From an uncultured Maribacter sp. (lineage in GTDB: Bacteria; Bacteroidota; Bacteroidia; Flavobacteriales; Flavobacteriaceae): DNA of 64,000 bases. A model generated the notes under the pieces. It saw nothing but the letters and a program-made list of their open reading frames with translations, ran no database searches and was not told where the DNA came from. Positions 34,252-43,335 of the stretch are shown here, piece after piece. Positions within the stretch are counted from its first letter, which is position 1, and each line of letters starts with the position of its first letter. The translations under genes and the position numbers were made by a program. Location of the stretch: positions 620,001 to 684,000 of the forward strand of contig CANNFY010000001.1 of the NCBI GenBank assembly GCA_947504045.1, written 5' to 3'.

Positions 34252-37200
34252 ATGAGCAAACAGGAAAAAAATATAAATAAAGAGTTTGGCTTATCCTCTT
34301 GGTCTATAAATAACCCTTCGGTAATTTATGTGATGATTGGCCTATTTTTATGGATTGGTCTTAAAGCATATTTTGCTATGCCTAGAGAAGATTTTCCAGA
34401 AATAGTAGAAACCAAAATATACATTAGTACACCTTACCCTGGTAATACAGCTGAAGATGTAGAACGTTTAATTACAGACCCTTTAGAGGACAGAATTAAT
34501 AATGTTAGTAATGTTGTAAAAGTAACCTCAACATCACAAGAAGATTATTCTATTATTACCGTAGAATTTGATGAGGAGCTAACTGTAGAACAAGCTAAAC
34601 AAAAAATTAAAGATGAAGTAGATGGTGAAAAAGCTAGCGAGGATTGGCCAACTTTTAATAACGCCAAAGTAGAACCAAATATTTTCGACTTAAACCTTTC
34701 GGAATCTTTTCCTATAATGAACGTTAATTTTACTGGCGATTATACAGTAGAAAAATTAAAAGAATTTGCCGAGTATTTAGAGGATGAGATTGAAGACCTA
34801 GAAGAAATTAAACAAGTGGATATTCTTGGTGCTCAGAAGAAAGAAGTAGAAATAGCAGTTGATGTGTATAAAATGATGGCTGCTAAAATTAGTTTTCAAG
34901 ATGTTTTAACTGCTATTAGCGGAGGTAACATGACCATGTCTGCCGGTAACATTAAAACAGGAGAACAACGCAGAACCATAAGAATTATGGGCGAAGTTGT
35001 AGACCCACAACAATTAAATAATTTTGTTGTAAAATCTGAAAACGGTGCTACTTATTTAAAAGACATTGCTAAAGTATCTTTCCATGAAGAAGAAAAAACA
35101 ACATTTGCTCGTGAGTTTGGAGAAAGTGTAGTAATGCTAGATATAAAAAAGCGATCTGGTAAGAACATGATCGAAGCAACTTCTAAAATTAGAGAAATTG
35201 TTAAAAAAGCAAAACAAAACTATTACCCTAAAGATCTAAACATTTCTATTGCAAATGACTCTTCTGGAAGAACCCTTAACCAAGTAGACGATCTAGTAAA
35301 TAATATCATATTTGGTATTCTACTTGTTGTTACCGTTTTAATGTTTTTCCTAGGTTTTCGTAATGCCCTTTTTGTTGGGTTTGCAATACCAATGTCTATG
35401 TTTATGTCTTTTATGATATTATCTCTTTTAGGGTATACTTTAAACACAATGATCCTTTTTGGAATGATTATGGGTCTAGGTATGCTAGTAGATAATGGAA
35501 TTGTAGTTGTAGAAAATGTTTATAGATTAATGGATGAAGGAATGTCTAGAACAGAAGCTGCTAAAAAAGGTATTGGCGAAATAGCATTTCCTATAATTAT
35601 ATCTACCCTAACAACTGTTGCAGCCTTTGTTCCCTTAGGTTTATGGCCTGGTATAATGGGACAATTTATGAAGTACTTTCCAATTACATTATCTGTAGTT
35701 TTAGGATCCTCATTATTTGTTGCAATTTTTATGAACTCTATGCTAGTTTCTCAATTTATGGAGCTAGGCGAAAAAGTGCTTAAAGTAAAGCAACTAATAA
35801 AAATTAGTGCTATTCTAGGAGGCTTTGGTCTATTTATATTAATTTTTGGAGGAGCCGTACGTGGACTTGGAACTGTAATGATTTTTACAGCCATTATGTT
35901 TTGGGTATATAAATACGCTCTTAAAAAATGGGCTATTAGTTTTCAAAGAAAAACTATGGTAAAGTTTGAAAACTGGTATGAAAGAAGAATACAACATGCC
36001 TTAAAAGGTAAAAACGTATACTGGTATTTTGGTATTACATTCCTTTCTTTAATTGCTGTTTTTATGCTCTTTGGAATGTCTGTAGGCTCTGGCAGAACCA
36101 AAATAGAATTTTTCCCAGACACTACCCCAAATGAAATTTATGCCTATATAGAATACCCACAAGGTACCTCTATAGAAAAAACAAATACCATAACTAAAGC
36201 CATAGAAGAAAGAATCTATGATATTATTAATAGTGATGAGTATATAAATGGCGAAACTAATTATTTAGTAGAATCTGCGGTTTCTAAAGTTGGTGAAGGA
36301 GCAGGTAACCCGCAAACAGATGGTGGTTCTTCTGCAGAAATGCCACATAGAGGAAAAGTTACCATTTCTATGAAAGAGTATAAATATAGAGGCGGAAGAG
36401 ATACCGAAGAACTTCGTGCAAAAATACAAAATGCACTAACAGGTATCTATCCTGGAGTAGCAATCTCTGTAGAAAAAGATGTCGCTGGACCACCAGCCGG
36501 ATATCCAATTAACATAGAAATTGAAGGAAAAGACTATGAAGAAATTATAAATGTTGCAGAAGACATAAAGACTTTTATAAACACTAAAAATATAGCTGGT
36601 ATAGAAGAATTAAAAATTGATGTTAACAAGAGTAAACCTTCTATGGAAGTTTCTGTAGACAGAGAAAAAGCAGGAGAATTAGGAGTAACCGTTGGTCAAG
36701 TTGGGCAACAATTAAGACGCTCTTTATTTGGTGAAAAAGCTGGAGTTTATAAAGTTAACGGAGAAGATTATGATATTAATGTTCGTTTTAACGAAGATAT
36801 ACGTTATAATAAAAGTGCTCTTTTTAACCAAAAGATAATTTTTAGAGACCCCTCTAACGGGCAAATAAAAGAAGTTCCTGTTTCTGCAGTTGCAAAACAA
36901 AGAAACACTTCTGGGTTTAGTGCTATTAAGCACAAAAACAAAAAACGTATCGTAACAATATATTCTGGATTAAAACCAGGGTTTACAGATGCTACCGTAA
37001 TTGTTGCTCAAATTCAGAAAGAAATGGAAGATTATAAAAAACTTCCAAAAGATATTAATATAGATTATACAGGACAAATAGAAGAGCAAAACAAACAAAT
37101 GGCCTTTTTAGTAGGCGCTTTCTTTTCTGGCCTTGGTTTAATTATGCTAATTTTAATATTCCAATTTGGCGGTATATCTAAACCATTAATAATCATGATT

Positions 37201-37743
37201 GCTATTTTCCTTAGCTTTATTGGTGTATTTGGTGGTTTAATGGCAACAGGTTGGCCTTTTGTAATTATGATGACCATGATGGGTATTATATCTTTAGCTG
37301 GTATTGTTGTAAACAATGGAGTAGTACTGTTAGATTATACCCAAATTCTAATAGATAGAAAAAAGGTAGAATTAGGTGTAGATGAGAAAGAACTACTTTC
37401 TATGGAGCAAGTAACAACCATACTTACCAAAGGTGGTAAAGCAAGGTTACGCCCTGTAATCTTAACAGCAATTACTACAGTACTTGGTTTAATACCACTA
37501 GCAATTGGTTTAAATATCGATTTCTTTTCATTGTTCTCAGAATTTAATCCTAAAATATATATGGGAGGAGATAATGTAATTTTCTGGGGACCATTAGCAT
37601 GGACCGTTATTTTTGGTTTAATTGTAGCAACATTCTTAACGCTAATTATTGTTCCAGTCTTATTTAATATTATATACCGTATTAAGATTGCAATTAAAAG
37701 AAAACCAAAAACAGATATAGAAGAGATAGGTCTAACAACCTAA
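34252..37743 (+). CDS. RND family efflux pump, inner-membrane subunit
   Basis: 1163 residues with the AcrB-type layout: 12 TM helices and two large periplasmic loops. The TM4 proton-relay region reads GMLVDNGIVVVEN: the aspartate equivalent to AcrB Asp407 is kept and the Asp408 position is Asn. Substrates are unknown; drugs, detergents or other hydrophobic compounds are likely given TetR control. It is 100-120 residues longer than AcrB, with extra length in the mid-region (about 510-580). It ends the operon before a strong terminator. Confidence 0.94.
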   Translation: MSKQEKNINKEFGLSSWSINNPSVIYVMIGLFLWIGLKAYFAMPREDFPEIVETKIYISTPYPGNTAEDVERLITDPLEDRINNVSNVVKVTSTSQEDYSIITVEFDEELTVEQAKQKIKDEVDGEKASEDWPTFNNAKVEPNIFDLNLSESFPIMNVNFTGDYTVEKLKEFAEYLEDEIEDLEEIKQVDILGAQKKEVEIAVDVYKMMAAKISFQDVLTAISGGNMTMSAGNIKTGEQRRTIRIMGEVVDPQQLNNFVVKSENGATYLKDIAKVSFHEEEKTTFAREFGESVVMLDIKKRSGKNMIEATSKIREIVKKAKQNYYPKDLNISIANDSSGRTLNQVDDLVNNIIFGILLVVTVLMFFLGFRNALFVGFAIPMSMFMSFMILSLLGYTLNTMILFGMIMGLGMLVDNGIVVVENVYRLMDEGMSRTEAAKKGIGEIAFPIIISTLTTVAAFVPLGLWPGIMGQFMKYFPITLSVVLGSSLFVAIFMNSMLVSQFMELGEKVLKVKQLIKISAILGGFGLFILIFGGAVRGLGTVMIFTAIMFWVYKYALKKWAISFQRKTMVKFENWYERRIQHALKGKNVYWYFGITFLSLIAVFMLFGMSVGSGRTKIEFFPDTTPNEIYAYIEYPQGTSIEKTNTITKAIEERIYDIINSDEYINGETNYLVESAVSKVGEGAGNPQTDGGSSAEMPHRGKVTISMKEYKYRGGRDTEELRAKIQNALTGIYPGVAISVEKDVAGPPAGYPINIEIEGKDYEEIINVAEDIKTFINTKNIAGIEELKIDVNKSKPSMEVSVDREKAGELGVTVGQVGQQLRRSLFGEKAGVYKVNGEDYDINVRFNEDIRYNKSALFNQKIIFRDPSNGQIKEVPVSAVAKQRNTSGFSAIKHKNKKRIVTIYSGLKPGFTDATVIVAQIQKEMEDYKKLPKDINIDYTGQIEEQNKQMAFLVGAFFSGLGLIMLILIFQFGGISKPLIIMIAIFLSFIGVFGGLMATGWPFVIMMTMMGIISLAGIVVNNGVVLLDYTQILIDRKKVELGVDEKELLSMEQVTTILTKGGKARLRPVILTAITTVLGLIPLAIGLNIDFFSLFSEFNPKIYMGGDNVIFWGPLAWTVIFGLIVATFLTLIIVPVLFNIIYRIKIAIKRKPKTDIEEIGLTT

Positions 37744-37760
37744 AGCATTTAATAGTATAT

Positions 37761-37800
37761 AAAAAGCCCTTACAAGTAATTCTTGTAAGGGCTTTTTTTT
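37761..37800 (+). terminator. Rho-independent terminator of the efflux operon
   Basis: A 16-bp perfect stem (37761-37776 with 37782-37797), a 5-nt loop and a T run. Confidence 0.9.
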
Positions 37801-37871
37801 AAACACTAATTAAAAAGAGCTTACTTAAATGATAAAGTAAACTCTTTATATTATAGGAGTTAGAATTCGTT

Positions 37872-38222
37872 TTATTTAGTTAAAACCACAGCTTCTGCAT
37901 TATTCCACTCAATAACTTTTGCAATTTGGTTATTAGCAAAGTCTACTTCACTAAGCCCTGCATCTTTCCAAAAAAACCATTTTCCAGTTTTAACACCATT
38001 CTCATATTGCCCCATAGCAATTTTTTTTCCACTCTCATTATACATTTTCCATTCCCCATGTAATTTTTTATCTACAAAAAATCCAGTTTGAGAAACTTCC
38101 CCATTATTATGGTAAAAAGTTGCTTTTACAATTTCTCCTTCTATTTCATAAGAAGGGCTTTTTTCTTGTGCGTACACACCAACGGAAGCTATAAGTGCTA
38201 TAAAGAAGACTATTTTTTTCAT
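37872..38222 (-). CDS. Exported MORN-repeat protein (YwqK-like)
   Basis: 116 residues with a signal peptide (ending VGVYAQE). The mature part shows MORN-type repeats: ATFYHNNGEVSQTGFFVDKK, LHGEWKMYNESGKKIAMGQY and KTGKWFFWKDAG. Such repeats bind other proteins or membranes; related YwqK proteins act as immunity or antitoxin-like factors, but nothing here supports that role. It has a full -33/-7 promoter with a palindrome in its spacer. Confidence 0.8.
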   Translation of the reverse strand: MKKIVFFIALIASVGVYAQEKSPSYEIEGEIVKATFYHNNGEVSQTGFFVDKKLHGEWKMYNESGKKIAMGQYENGVKTGKWFFWKDAGLSEVDFANNQIAKVIEWNNAEAVVLTK

Positions 38223-38264
38223 ATTTTTTATATTTTAATAAACATTATACTAACATTAACGTTA

Positions 38265-38294
38265 CAAATATATAATTATTTTACGTAAAATCAA
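38265..38294 (-). promoter_or_regulatory. Promoter of the MORN-repeat gene with an embedded palindrome
   Basis: Minus-strand -7 TATATTTG (38265-38272), a 19-nt spacer and a -33 TTG (38292-38294). The spacer contains the 14-bp perfect palindrome ATTTTACGTAAAAT (38278-38291), a possible repressor site. Palindromes of this size occur by chance in AT-rich DNA, so only the position is notable. Confidence 0.5.
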
Positions 38295-38446
38295 CAAATA
38301 CGTAACATTTAGTTTACATTAAATTAACATTAGAACAGCATATATTTGATTATCAACGTGTTAAAAAATAAAACAATGTTAACATTAGTCGTTATATTTA
38401 ATTAAAAATCCGATGTAATAAAGCCAACTAAATTCATGATACTTCT

Positions 38447-38454
38447 TAAATTTG
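38447..38454 (+). promoter_or_regulatory. -7 promoter box for aspS
   Basis: TAAATTTG matches TANNTTTG, 19 bp before the ATG. A second match, TATATTTG, lies further upstream at 38341-38348. Confidence 0.5.
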
Positions 38455-38473
38455 CCTTCAAAAGTAAAATATC

Positions 38474-40228
38474 ATGTATAGGAGTCATACTTGTGGAGAA
38501 TTAAGAGAAGAACATATAGAAAAAAACATTACACTATCTGGTTGGGTACATAAAACAAGAGATAAAGGTTTTGTTGTTTGGATAGATTTACGTGATCGCT
38601 TTGGAATAACCCAACTTATTTTTGATGAAGAAAGAACTTCTAAAGAACTTTTAGAGCAAGCTAGAAGCCTTGGAAGAGAATTTGTAATTCAAATACAAGG
38701 AACTGTATTAGAAAGAGCTTCTAAAAATGCAAATATTCCAACAGGTAATATAGAAGTACTAGTAAAAGAGTTAACTGTTCTTAATAAATCTAAAACCCCT
38801 CCCTTTACAATTGAAGATGATACTGATGGTGGAGAAGATATACGTATGAAATATCGATATTTAGATATTAGAAGAAACATAGTTAAAAACAATCTTATTT
38901 TTAGAAGTAAAGTTTCTATGGAAGTACGCAAGTATTTATCCGATAAAGGTTTTATAGATGTAGAAACTCCTTATTTAATAAAATCTACACCAGAAGGTGC
39001 TAGAGATTTTGTTGTTCCAAGCCGTATGAACGAAGGGCAGTTTTATGCCTTACCACAATCTCCACAAACCTTTAAGCAATTACTTATGGTTGGTGGTTTA
39101 GATAAGTATTTTCAAATAGTAAAATGCTTTAGAGATGAAGATTTACGTGCAGATCGCCAGCCAGAATTTACACAAATAGACTGCGAGATGGCTTTTGTAG
39201 AACAAGAAGACATCTTAAACATGTTTGAAGGTTTAACAAAACATCTTTTAAAAGAAATTAAAGGAATAGAAATTACCTCTTTTCCAAGAATGACTTTTGA
39301 TGATGCCATGGCAAAATATGGTAACGATAAACCAGACATTCGTTTTGGAATGGAGTTTGGAGAACTAAATACTGTTGCGCAACATAAAGAATTTAATGTT
39401 TTTAACTCCGCAGAATTAGTAGTAGGTATTGCAATACCAGGAGCTGCAAGTTATACTAGAAAAGAAATAGATAAGCTTATAGATTGGGTACGCAGACCAC
39501 AAGTAGGTGCTAAAGGAATGGTGTATGTTAAATGTAATGAAGATGGCACTTATAAATCTTCTGTAGATAAATTTTATGACCAAGAAGATTTAGCAAACTG
39601 GGCTAAAGCTACTGGAGCTAAAGCTGGCGATTTAATATGTGTACTTTCTGGAGACACTAATGCTACAAGAGCACAATTAAGTGCTCTACGTATGGAAATG
39701 GCAGAACGTTTAGGCTTACGTAACCCAGAAGAATTTGCACCATTATGGGTAATAGATTTTCCTTTATTAGAATTAGATGAGGAAACAGGAAACTACCATG
39801 CAATGCACCACCCGTTTACATCGCCAAAACCAGGGCAGATAGAATTATTAGATACCAACCCTGGAGCTGTAAAAGCAAATGCATATGATTTAGTACTTAA
39901 TGGAAATGAAATTGGTGGAGGTTCTATTCGTATTCACGATAAAGAAACGCAAGCTATTATGTTTAAGCATTTAGGGTTTACACCTGAAGAAGCAAAAGCA
40001 CAATTTGGATTTTTAATGGATGCTTTTCAATATGGTGCACCACCACACGGTGGCCTTGCATTTGGTTTAGATAGATTAGTTTCTATTTTAGGCGGACAAG
40101 AAACTATTAGAGATTTTATAGCATTCCCCAAAAACAATAGCGGACGAGATGTTATGATAGATGCTCCTGCCCCTATTGATGAGGAGCAACTTAAAGAACT
40201 ATACTTACAACTAAACCTAGAATCTTAA
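38474..40228 (+). CDS. aspS: Aspartyl-tRNA synthetase
   Basis: 584 residues, the bacterial length. An N-terminal OB-fold anticodon-binding domain (about 1-110; [20 protein letters not shown]) is followed by the class II catalytic core: motif 2 [18 protein letters not shown], and motif 3 [16 protein letters not shown]. The bacterial GAD insertion lies between. It charges tRNA-Asp. A terminator hairpin follows. Confidence 0.97.
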   Translation: MYRSHTCGELREEHIEKNITLSGWVHKTRDKGFVVWIDLRDRFGITQLIFDEERTSKELLEQARSLGREFVIQIQGTVLERASKNANIPTGNIEVLVKELTVLNKSKTPPFTIEDDTDGGEDIRMKYRYLDIRRNIVKNNLIFRSKVSMEVRKYLSDKGFIDVETPYLIKSTPEGARDFVVPSRMNEGQFYALPQSPQTFKQLLMVGGLDKYFQIVKCFRDEDLRADRQPEFTQIDCEMAFVEQEDILNMFEGLTKHLLKEIKGIEITSFPRMTFDDAMAKYGNDKPDIRFGMEFGELNTVAQHKEFNVFNSAELVVGIAIPGAASYTRKEIDKLIDWVRRPQVGAKGMVYVKCNEDGTYKSSVDKFYDQEDLANWAKATGAKAGDLICVLSGDTNATRAQLSALRMEMAERLGLRNPEEFAPLWVIDFPLLELDEETGNYHAMHHPFTSPKPGQIELLDTNPGAVKANAYDLVLNGNEIGGGSIRIHDKETQAIMFKHLGFTPEEAKAQFGFLMDAFQYGAPPHGGLAFGLDRLVSILGGQETIRDFIAFPKNNSGRDVMIDAPAPIDEEQLKELYLQLNLES

Positions 40229-40234
40229 TATTAT

Positions 40235-40264
40235 AAAATCCTGCTAATTAGCAGGATTTTTTTT
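40235..40264 (+). terminator. Rho-independent terminator after aspS
   Basis: A perfect palindromic stem (40235-40247 with 40248-40260) whose central bases form the loop, followed by a T tract. Confidence 0.85.
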
Positions 40265-40292
40265 AATACTTTTAAGAAAGGATTTTTTATAA

Positions 40293-42077
40293 ATGCCAAC
40301 CCAACAAAAAACATTATTTACCAAACTTCTTAAATGGAGGTATAAACATATTTCTGATAAGAACTTTACTCATATTTTAAGTATACTAGTTGGTTTACTT
40401 GCTGGTTTAGCATCTGTAACCCTAAAAAACCTTACCTACTTTATTAGTTCATCTTTAGAAAAAGGAATCGTATTTTCTAGTAATCAGCTTTACTTTATAC
40501 TACCAATAATAGGATTAACCTTAGTATACCTTTATGTAAAATATATATATAAAGAAAAAATAGAGCATGCAGTATCTTCTATTTTATTTGCCCTTTCTAG
40601 AAAAAAAAGCCTTATAAAACTAAAAAAAATATACAGTCCGTTAATAACCGCACCACTTACTGTAGGTTTTGGGGGCTCCGTAGGTTTATTAGGTCCTGCA
40701 GTAGCTTCTGGAGCAGCTATAAGCTCTAACCTTGGGCGCATATTACATGTAAATGCCAAAACACGTTCTTTATTAATAGCTTGTGCATCTGCAGGGGCAA
40801 TTGCATCAATATTTCAGTCTCCAATTGCAGCTATTATCTTTGCAGTTGAAGTTTTTAGCCTAGATTTTACTATGCTATCCGTACTGCCTTTACTCTTAGC
40901 ATCTATTTCTGGAGTACTAACATCGTATTTCTTTTTAGGTAATGAAGTATTGTTTAAATTTTCATTAACCGACAATTTTGAAATTAAAGACACTCTTTTT
41001 TATATTTTATTAGGGGTAGGTACTGCTATTGCGTCTATCTACTTTACCAAAATGTATTTTGGAATTTTACATCTTTTTAAACCATTAAAAAGTCCGAAAT
41101 ACAGGCTTTTAGTTGGCGGTATAGCAATAGGTATTATGTTATACTTTATTCCTCCACTGTATGGAGAAGGATTTGGTTTTATTAACAACCTACTAGAAGG
41201 AAATCATTTAAAAGCAATAGGCACAACTCCTTTTGATACTTATAAAAATAATATATGGGTTATAATAGCACTTCTTTTTGGACTTACTATTTTTAAAGCA
41301 GTAGCCATGACAACTACTTTTGCTGCAGGGGGTTCTGGCGGAATTTTTATTCCTACTATGGTTATGGGTAGCGCACTAGGAAATGTTGTTGCTAAGGTAA
41401 TTAACAATCTTGGTCTAGGCTTTTCTGTATCGGAAAGTAATTTTACCTTAATAGGAATGGCAGGACTAATTGCAGGCGTTTTACACGCACCATTAACCGC
41501 TATTTTTTTAATTGCAGAAATAACTGGTGGGTATGAGCTATTTGTTCCTTTAATGATCACTGCATCTATATCTTACTTAATAACAAAAAATGCTATAGAC
41601 CACTCTATATATACAAGAGAGTTAGCAGAAAGTGGCAACCTTTTAACCCATAATAAAGACCAAACGGTATTAACTTTAATGGAGATAGATGATGTTATAG
41701 AAGATAATTTTAAAGTAATACACCCAGAAATGACTTTAGGGGATATGCTACATAAATCTGTAGCAAAATCTACAAGAAATATATATCCTGTAGTAGATGA
41801 TAAAAAAGCCTTAGTTGGTATTGTTTTATTAGATGATATTCGCGAATTTATGTTTGATAGAGGTTTATATAAAACCACCAAGGTAGAAACCTTTATGCAC
41901 CAAGCTCCAGATTATATTTTTTATGGTAAAGACAATATGCAAAGAGTAATGCAAAAATTTCAGGATAGTGGCGCATGGAATTTACCCGTAATAAAAAACG
42001 GAAAGTATATGGGTTTTGTTTCTAAATCTAAACTACTAACTGCGTATAGACGTAAACTAATTAACTTTACCGAATAG
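40293..42077 (+). CDS. ClC-family chloride channel/transporter with CBS domains
   Basis: 594 residues. The ClC membrane domain covers about 25-435, with the second anion motif FGGSVGLLGPAV (127-137) and a third GGSGGIFIPTMV. Two CBS domains make up the tail (about 455-590). The normal GREGP is GLLGP here, so the gating glutamate (E148 in E. coli ClC-ec1) is Leu133. A transporter lacking this residue would not be expected to couple protons in the usual way. The internal Glu (FAVEVF) is present. Confidence 0.92.
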   Translation: MPTQQKTLFTKLLKWRYKHISDKNFTHILSILVGLLAGLASVTLKNLTYFISSSLEKGIVFSSNQLYFILPIIGLTLVYLYVKYIYKEKIEHAVSSILFALSRKKSLIKLKKIYSPLITAPLTVGFGGSVGLLGPAVASGAAISSNLGRILHVNAKTRSLLIACASAGAIASIFQSPIAAIIFAVEVFSLDFTMLSVLPLLLASISGVLTSYFFLGNEVLFKFSLTDNFEIKDTLFYILLGVGTAIASIYFTKMYFGILHLFKPLKSPKYRLLVGGIAIGIMLYFIPPLYGEGFGFINNLLEGNHLKAIGTTPFDTYKNNIWVIIALLFGLTIFKAVAMTTTFAAGGSGGIFIPTMVMGSALGNVVAKVINNLGLGFSVSESNFTLIGMAGLIAGVLHAPLTAIFLIAEITGGYELFVPLMITASISYLITKNAIDHSIYTRELAESGNLLTHNKDQTVLTLMEIDDVIEDNFKVIHPEMTLGDMLHKSVAKSTRNIYPVVDDKKALVGIVLLDDIREFMFDRGLYKTTKVETFMHQAPDYIFYGKDNMQRVMQKFQDSGAWNLPVIKNGKYMGFVSKSKLLTAYRRKLINFTE

Positions 42078-42200
42078 AAAAATGAGGTATTACATTTGTT
42101 TTTTATTTATTTACTTTTAAATAGTAGCCACTATTAGGTAAAACATAAGAGCTATTACAAGCGTTTTACAATTACTATTTTTTAAAAACTTAAGTTTATT

Positions 42201-42452
42201 TTGAAATATATTATAACACTAATTACATTAGCTTCATTTGCGTCTATTATTTATGGATTTTCTTTGGAAGAGAACAATACCCAAATATCTCATAAATATA
42301 TTGGAGCCGGCACTGTTGGAATATTTTTGGTAGCAATGCCTTTATTTTTAATAAAAGAAAGTAAAGGAAAAAAGCTAAATGATTATATGATTACAGAAGA
42401 AAGTCTTCGTAAAATGCAAGGCAAAAAGTCTAAAAAGACTGACAGTCAATAG
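42201..42452 (+). CDS. Small two-TM membrane protein, function unknown
   Basis: 83 residues from a TTG start; no ATG or GTG precedes the first TM helix in frame. TM1 is about 3-20 and TM2 about 34-51 (GTVGIFLVAMPLFLIKE), followed by a Lys-rich tail (LNDYMITEESLRKMQGKKSK). I know similar small proteins from flavobacteria but none with a role. It lies between the ClC and cold-shock genes on the same strand. Confidence 0.75.
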   Translation: MKYIITLITLASFASIIYGFSLEENNTQISHKYIGAGTVGIFLVAMPLFLIKESKGKKLNDYMITEESLRKMQGKKSKKTDSQ

Positions 42453-42536
42453 TTTCCACATCACTTTATTCTAAAATTAAAGAGTTTTTACACAAAAAAA
42501 TTATAAATTAGAGTATTAATTTTAATTTATATTGCA

Positions 42537-42728
42537 ATGACTGGTACCGTAAAATTTTTTAATGGATCCAAAGGATATGGGTTTATAACTAATGATGAAA
42601 CAGGGAAAGATATTTTTGTTCATGCAACTGCGCTTAACGGATTACAATTAAATGAAGGAGATAAAGTACAATATGAAGAAGAGGAAGGTAGAAAAGGAAT
42701 AGTTGCAGGACAAGTTCAAGTCCTTTAA
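42537..42728 (+). CDS. Cold-shock protein (CspA family)
   Basis: 63 residues, a single OB-fold. RNP1 KGYGFIT and RNP2 DIFVHAT are intact (TGTVKFFNGSKGYGFI at the start). It binds single-stranded RNA/DNA and acts as an RNA chaperone. Its leader is short, with no room for the long cold-sensing 5' UTR of E. coli cspA in the 84-bp gap before it. Confidence 0.95.
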   Translation: MTGTVKFFNGSKGYGFITNDETGKDIFVHATALNGLQLNEGDKVQYEEEEGRKGIVAGQVQVL

Positions 42729-42737
42729 TAATTATCT

Positions 42738-42766
42738 AATGCCTTCAATGCTAATTTGAGGGCATT
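42738..42766. terminator. Hairpin between the cold-shock gene and tadA (bidirectional)
   Basis: An 11-bp stem with one wobble pair (42738-42748 with 42756-42766), lying between convergent genes; T-rich DNA follows on the plus strand. Confidence 0.55.
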
Positions 42767-43209
42767 TATTTTCTTTTTTTATTAAAAAAGCGTTTCAAAA
42801 TTTCTGAAGCCTCATCTGCTAATAAACCACCTTCTATTTTTGTTTTTGGGTGTAATTTAGTGCCTAATACACCACAACCTCTTTCTGCATCGGTAGCAGC
42901 AAATACTATTCTAGAAATTTGACTCCAATATAAGGCTCCTGCACACATTTGGCATGGTTCTAAAGTAACATATAAAGTACAATCTTTTAAATATTTACCT
43001 CCTAAAAAATTAGATGCAGAAGTAATAGCTTGCATTTCTGCATGTGCAGTAACGTCATTTAAGCGTTCTGTTAAATTGTGTGCCCTAGCTATAATTTTGT
43101 CTTTTATTACAATTATTGCGCCTACAGGAACTTCGCCTTTTTCATACGCTTCCTCTGCTTCTTGCAAAGCTTTTTTCATGTAATAAGTATCATCAAAAGG
43201 TTGTATCAT
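42766..43209 (-). CDS. tadA: tRNA-specific adenosine deaminase (TadA)
   Basis: 147 residues. The zinc and catalytic motifs are HAEM (56-59, with Glu58 as proton shuttle) and PCQMC (85-89). TadA makes inosine at the wobble base of tRNA-Arg(ACG). The length and the LYWSQISRIVFAATD segment fit TadA rather than other nucleoside deaminases; guanine deaminase-like relatives are the alternative. Confidence 0.9.
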   Translation of the reverse strand: MIQPFDDTYYMKKALQEAEEAYEKGEVPVGAIIVIKDKIIARAHNLTERLNDVTAHAEMQAITSASNFLGGKYLKDCTLYVTLEPCQMCAGALYWSQISRIVFAATDAERGCGVLGTKLHPKTKIEGGLLADEASEILKRFFNKKRK

Positions 43210-43307
43210 TTGGTAAAGTTAATTCAAGAAAATTAAAAATAGTCTAGTTTATATAACAAACAAGAATACAAGCTAATTCTATATTTAATAATCAAACCTA
43301 AAAATCG

Positions 43308-43315
43308 TAGTTTTG
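43308..43315 (+). promoter_or_regulatory. -7 promoter box for dxs
   Basis: TAGTTTTG matches TANNTTTG, 20 bp before the ATG. Confidence 0.5.
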
Positions 43316-43335
43316 CCATTACAATTATTGCGGGC

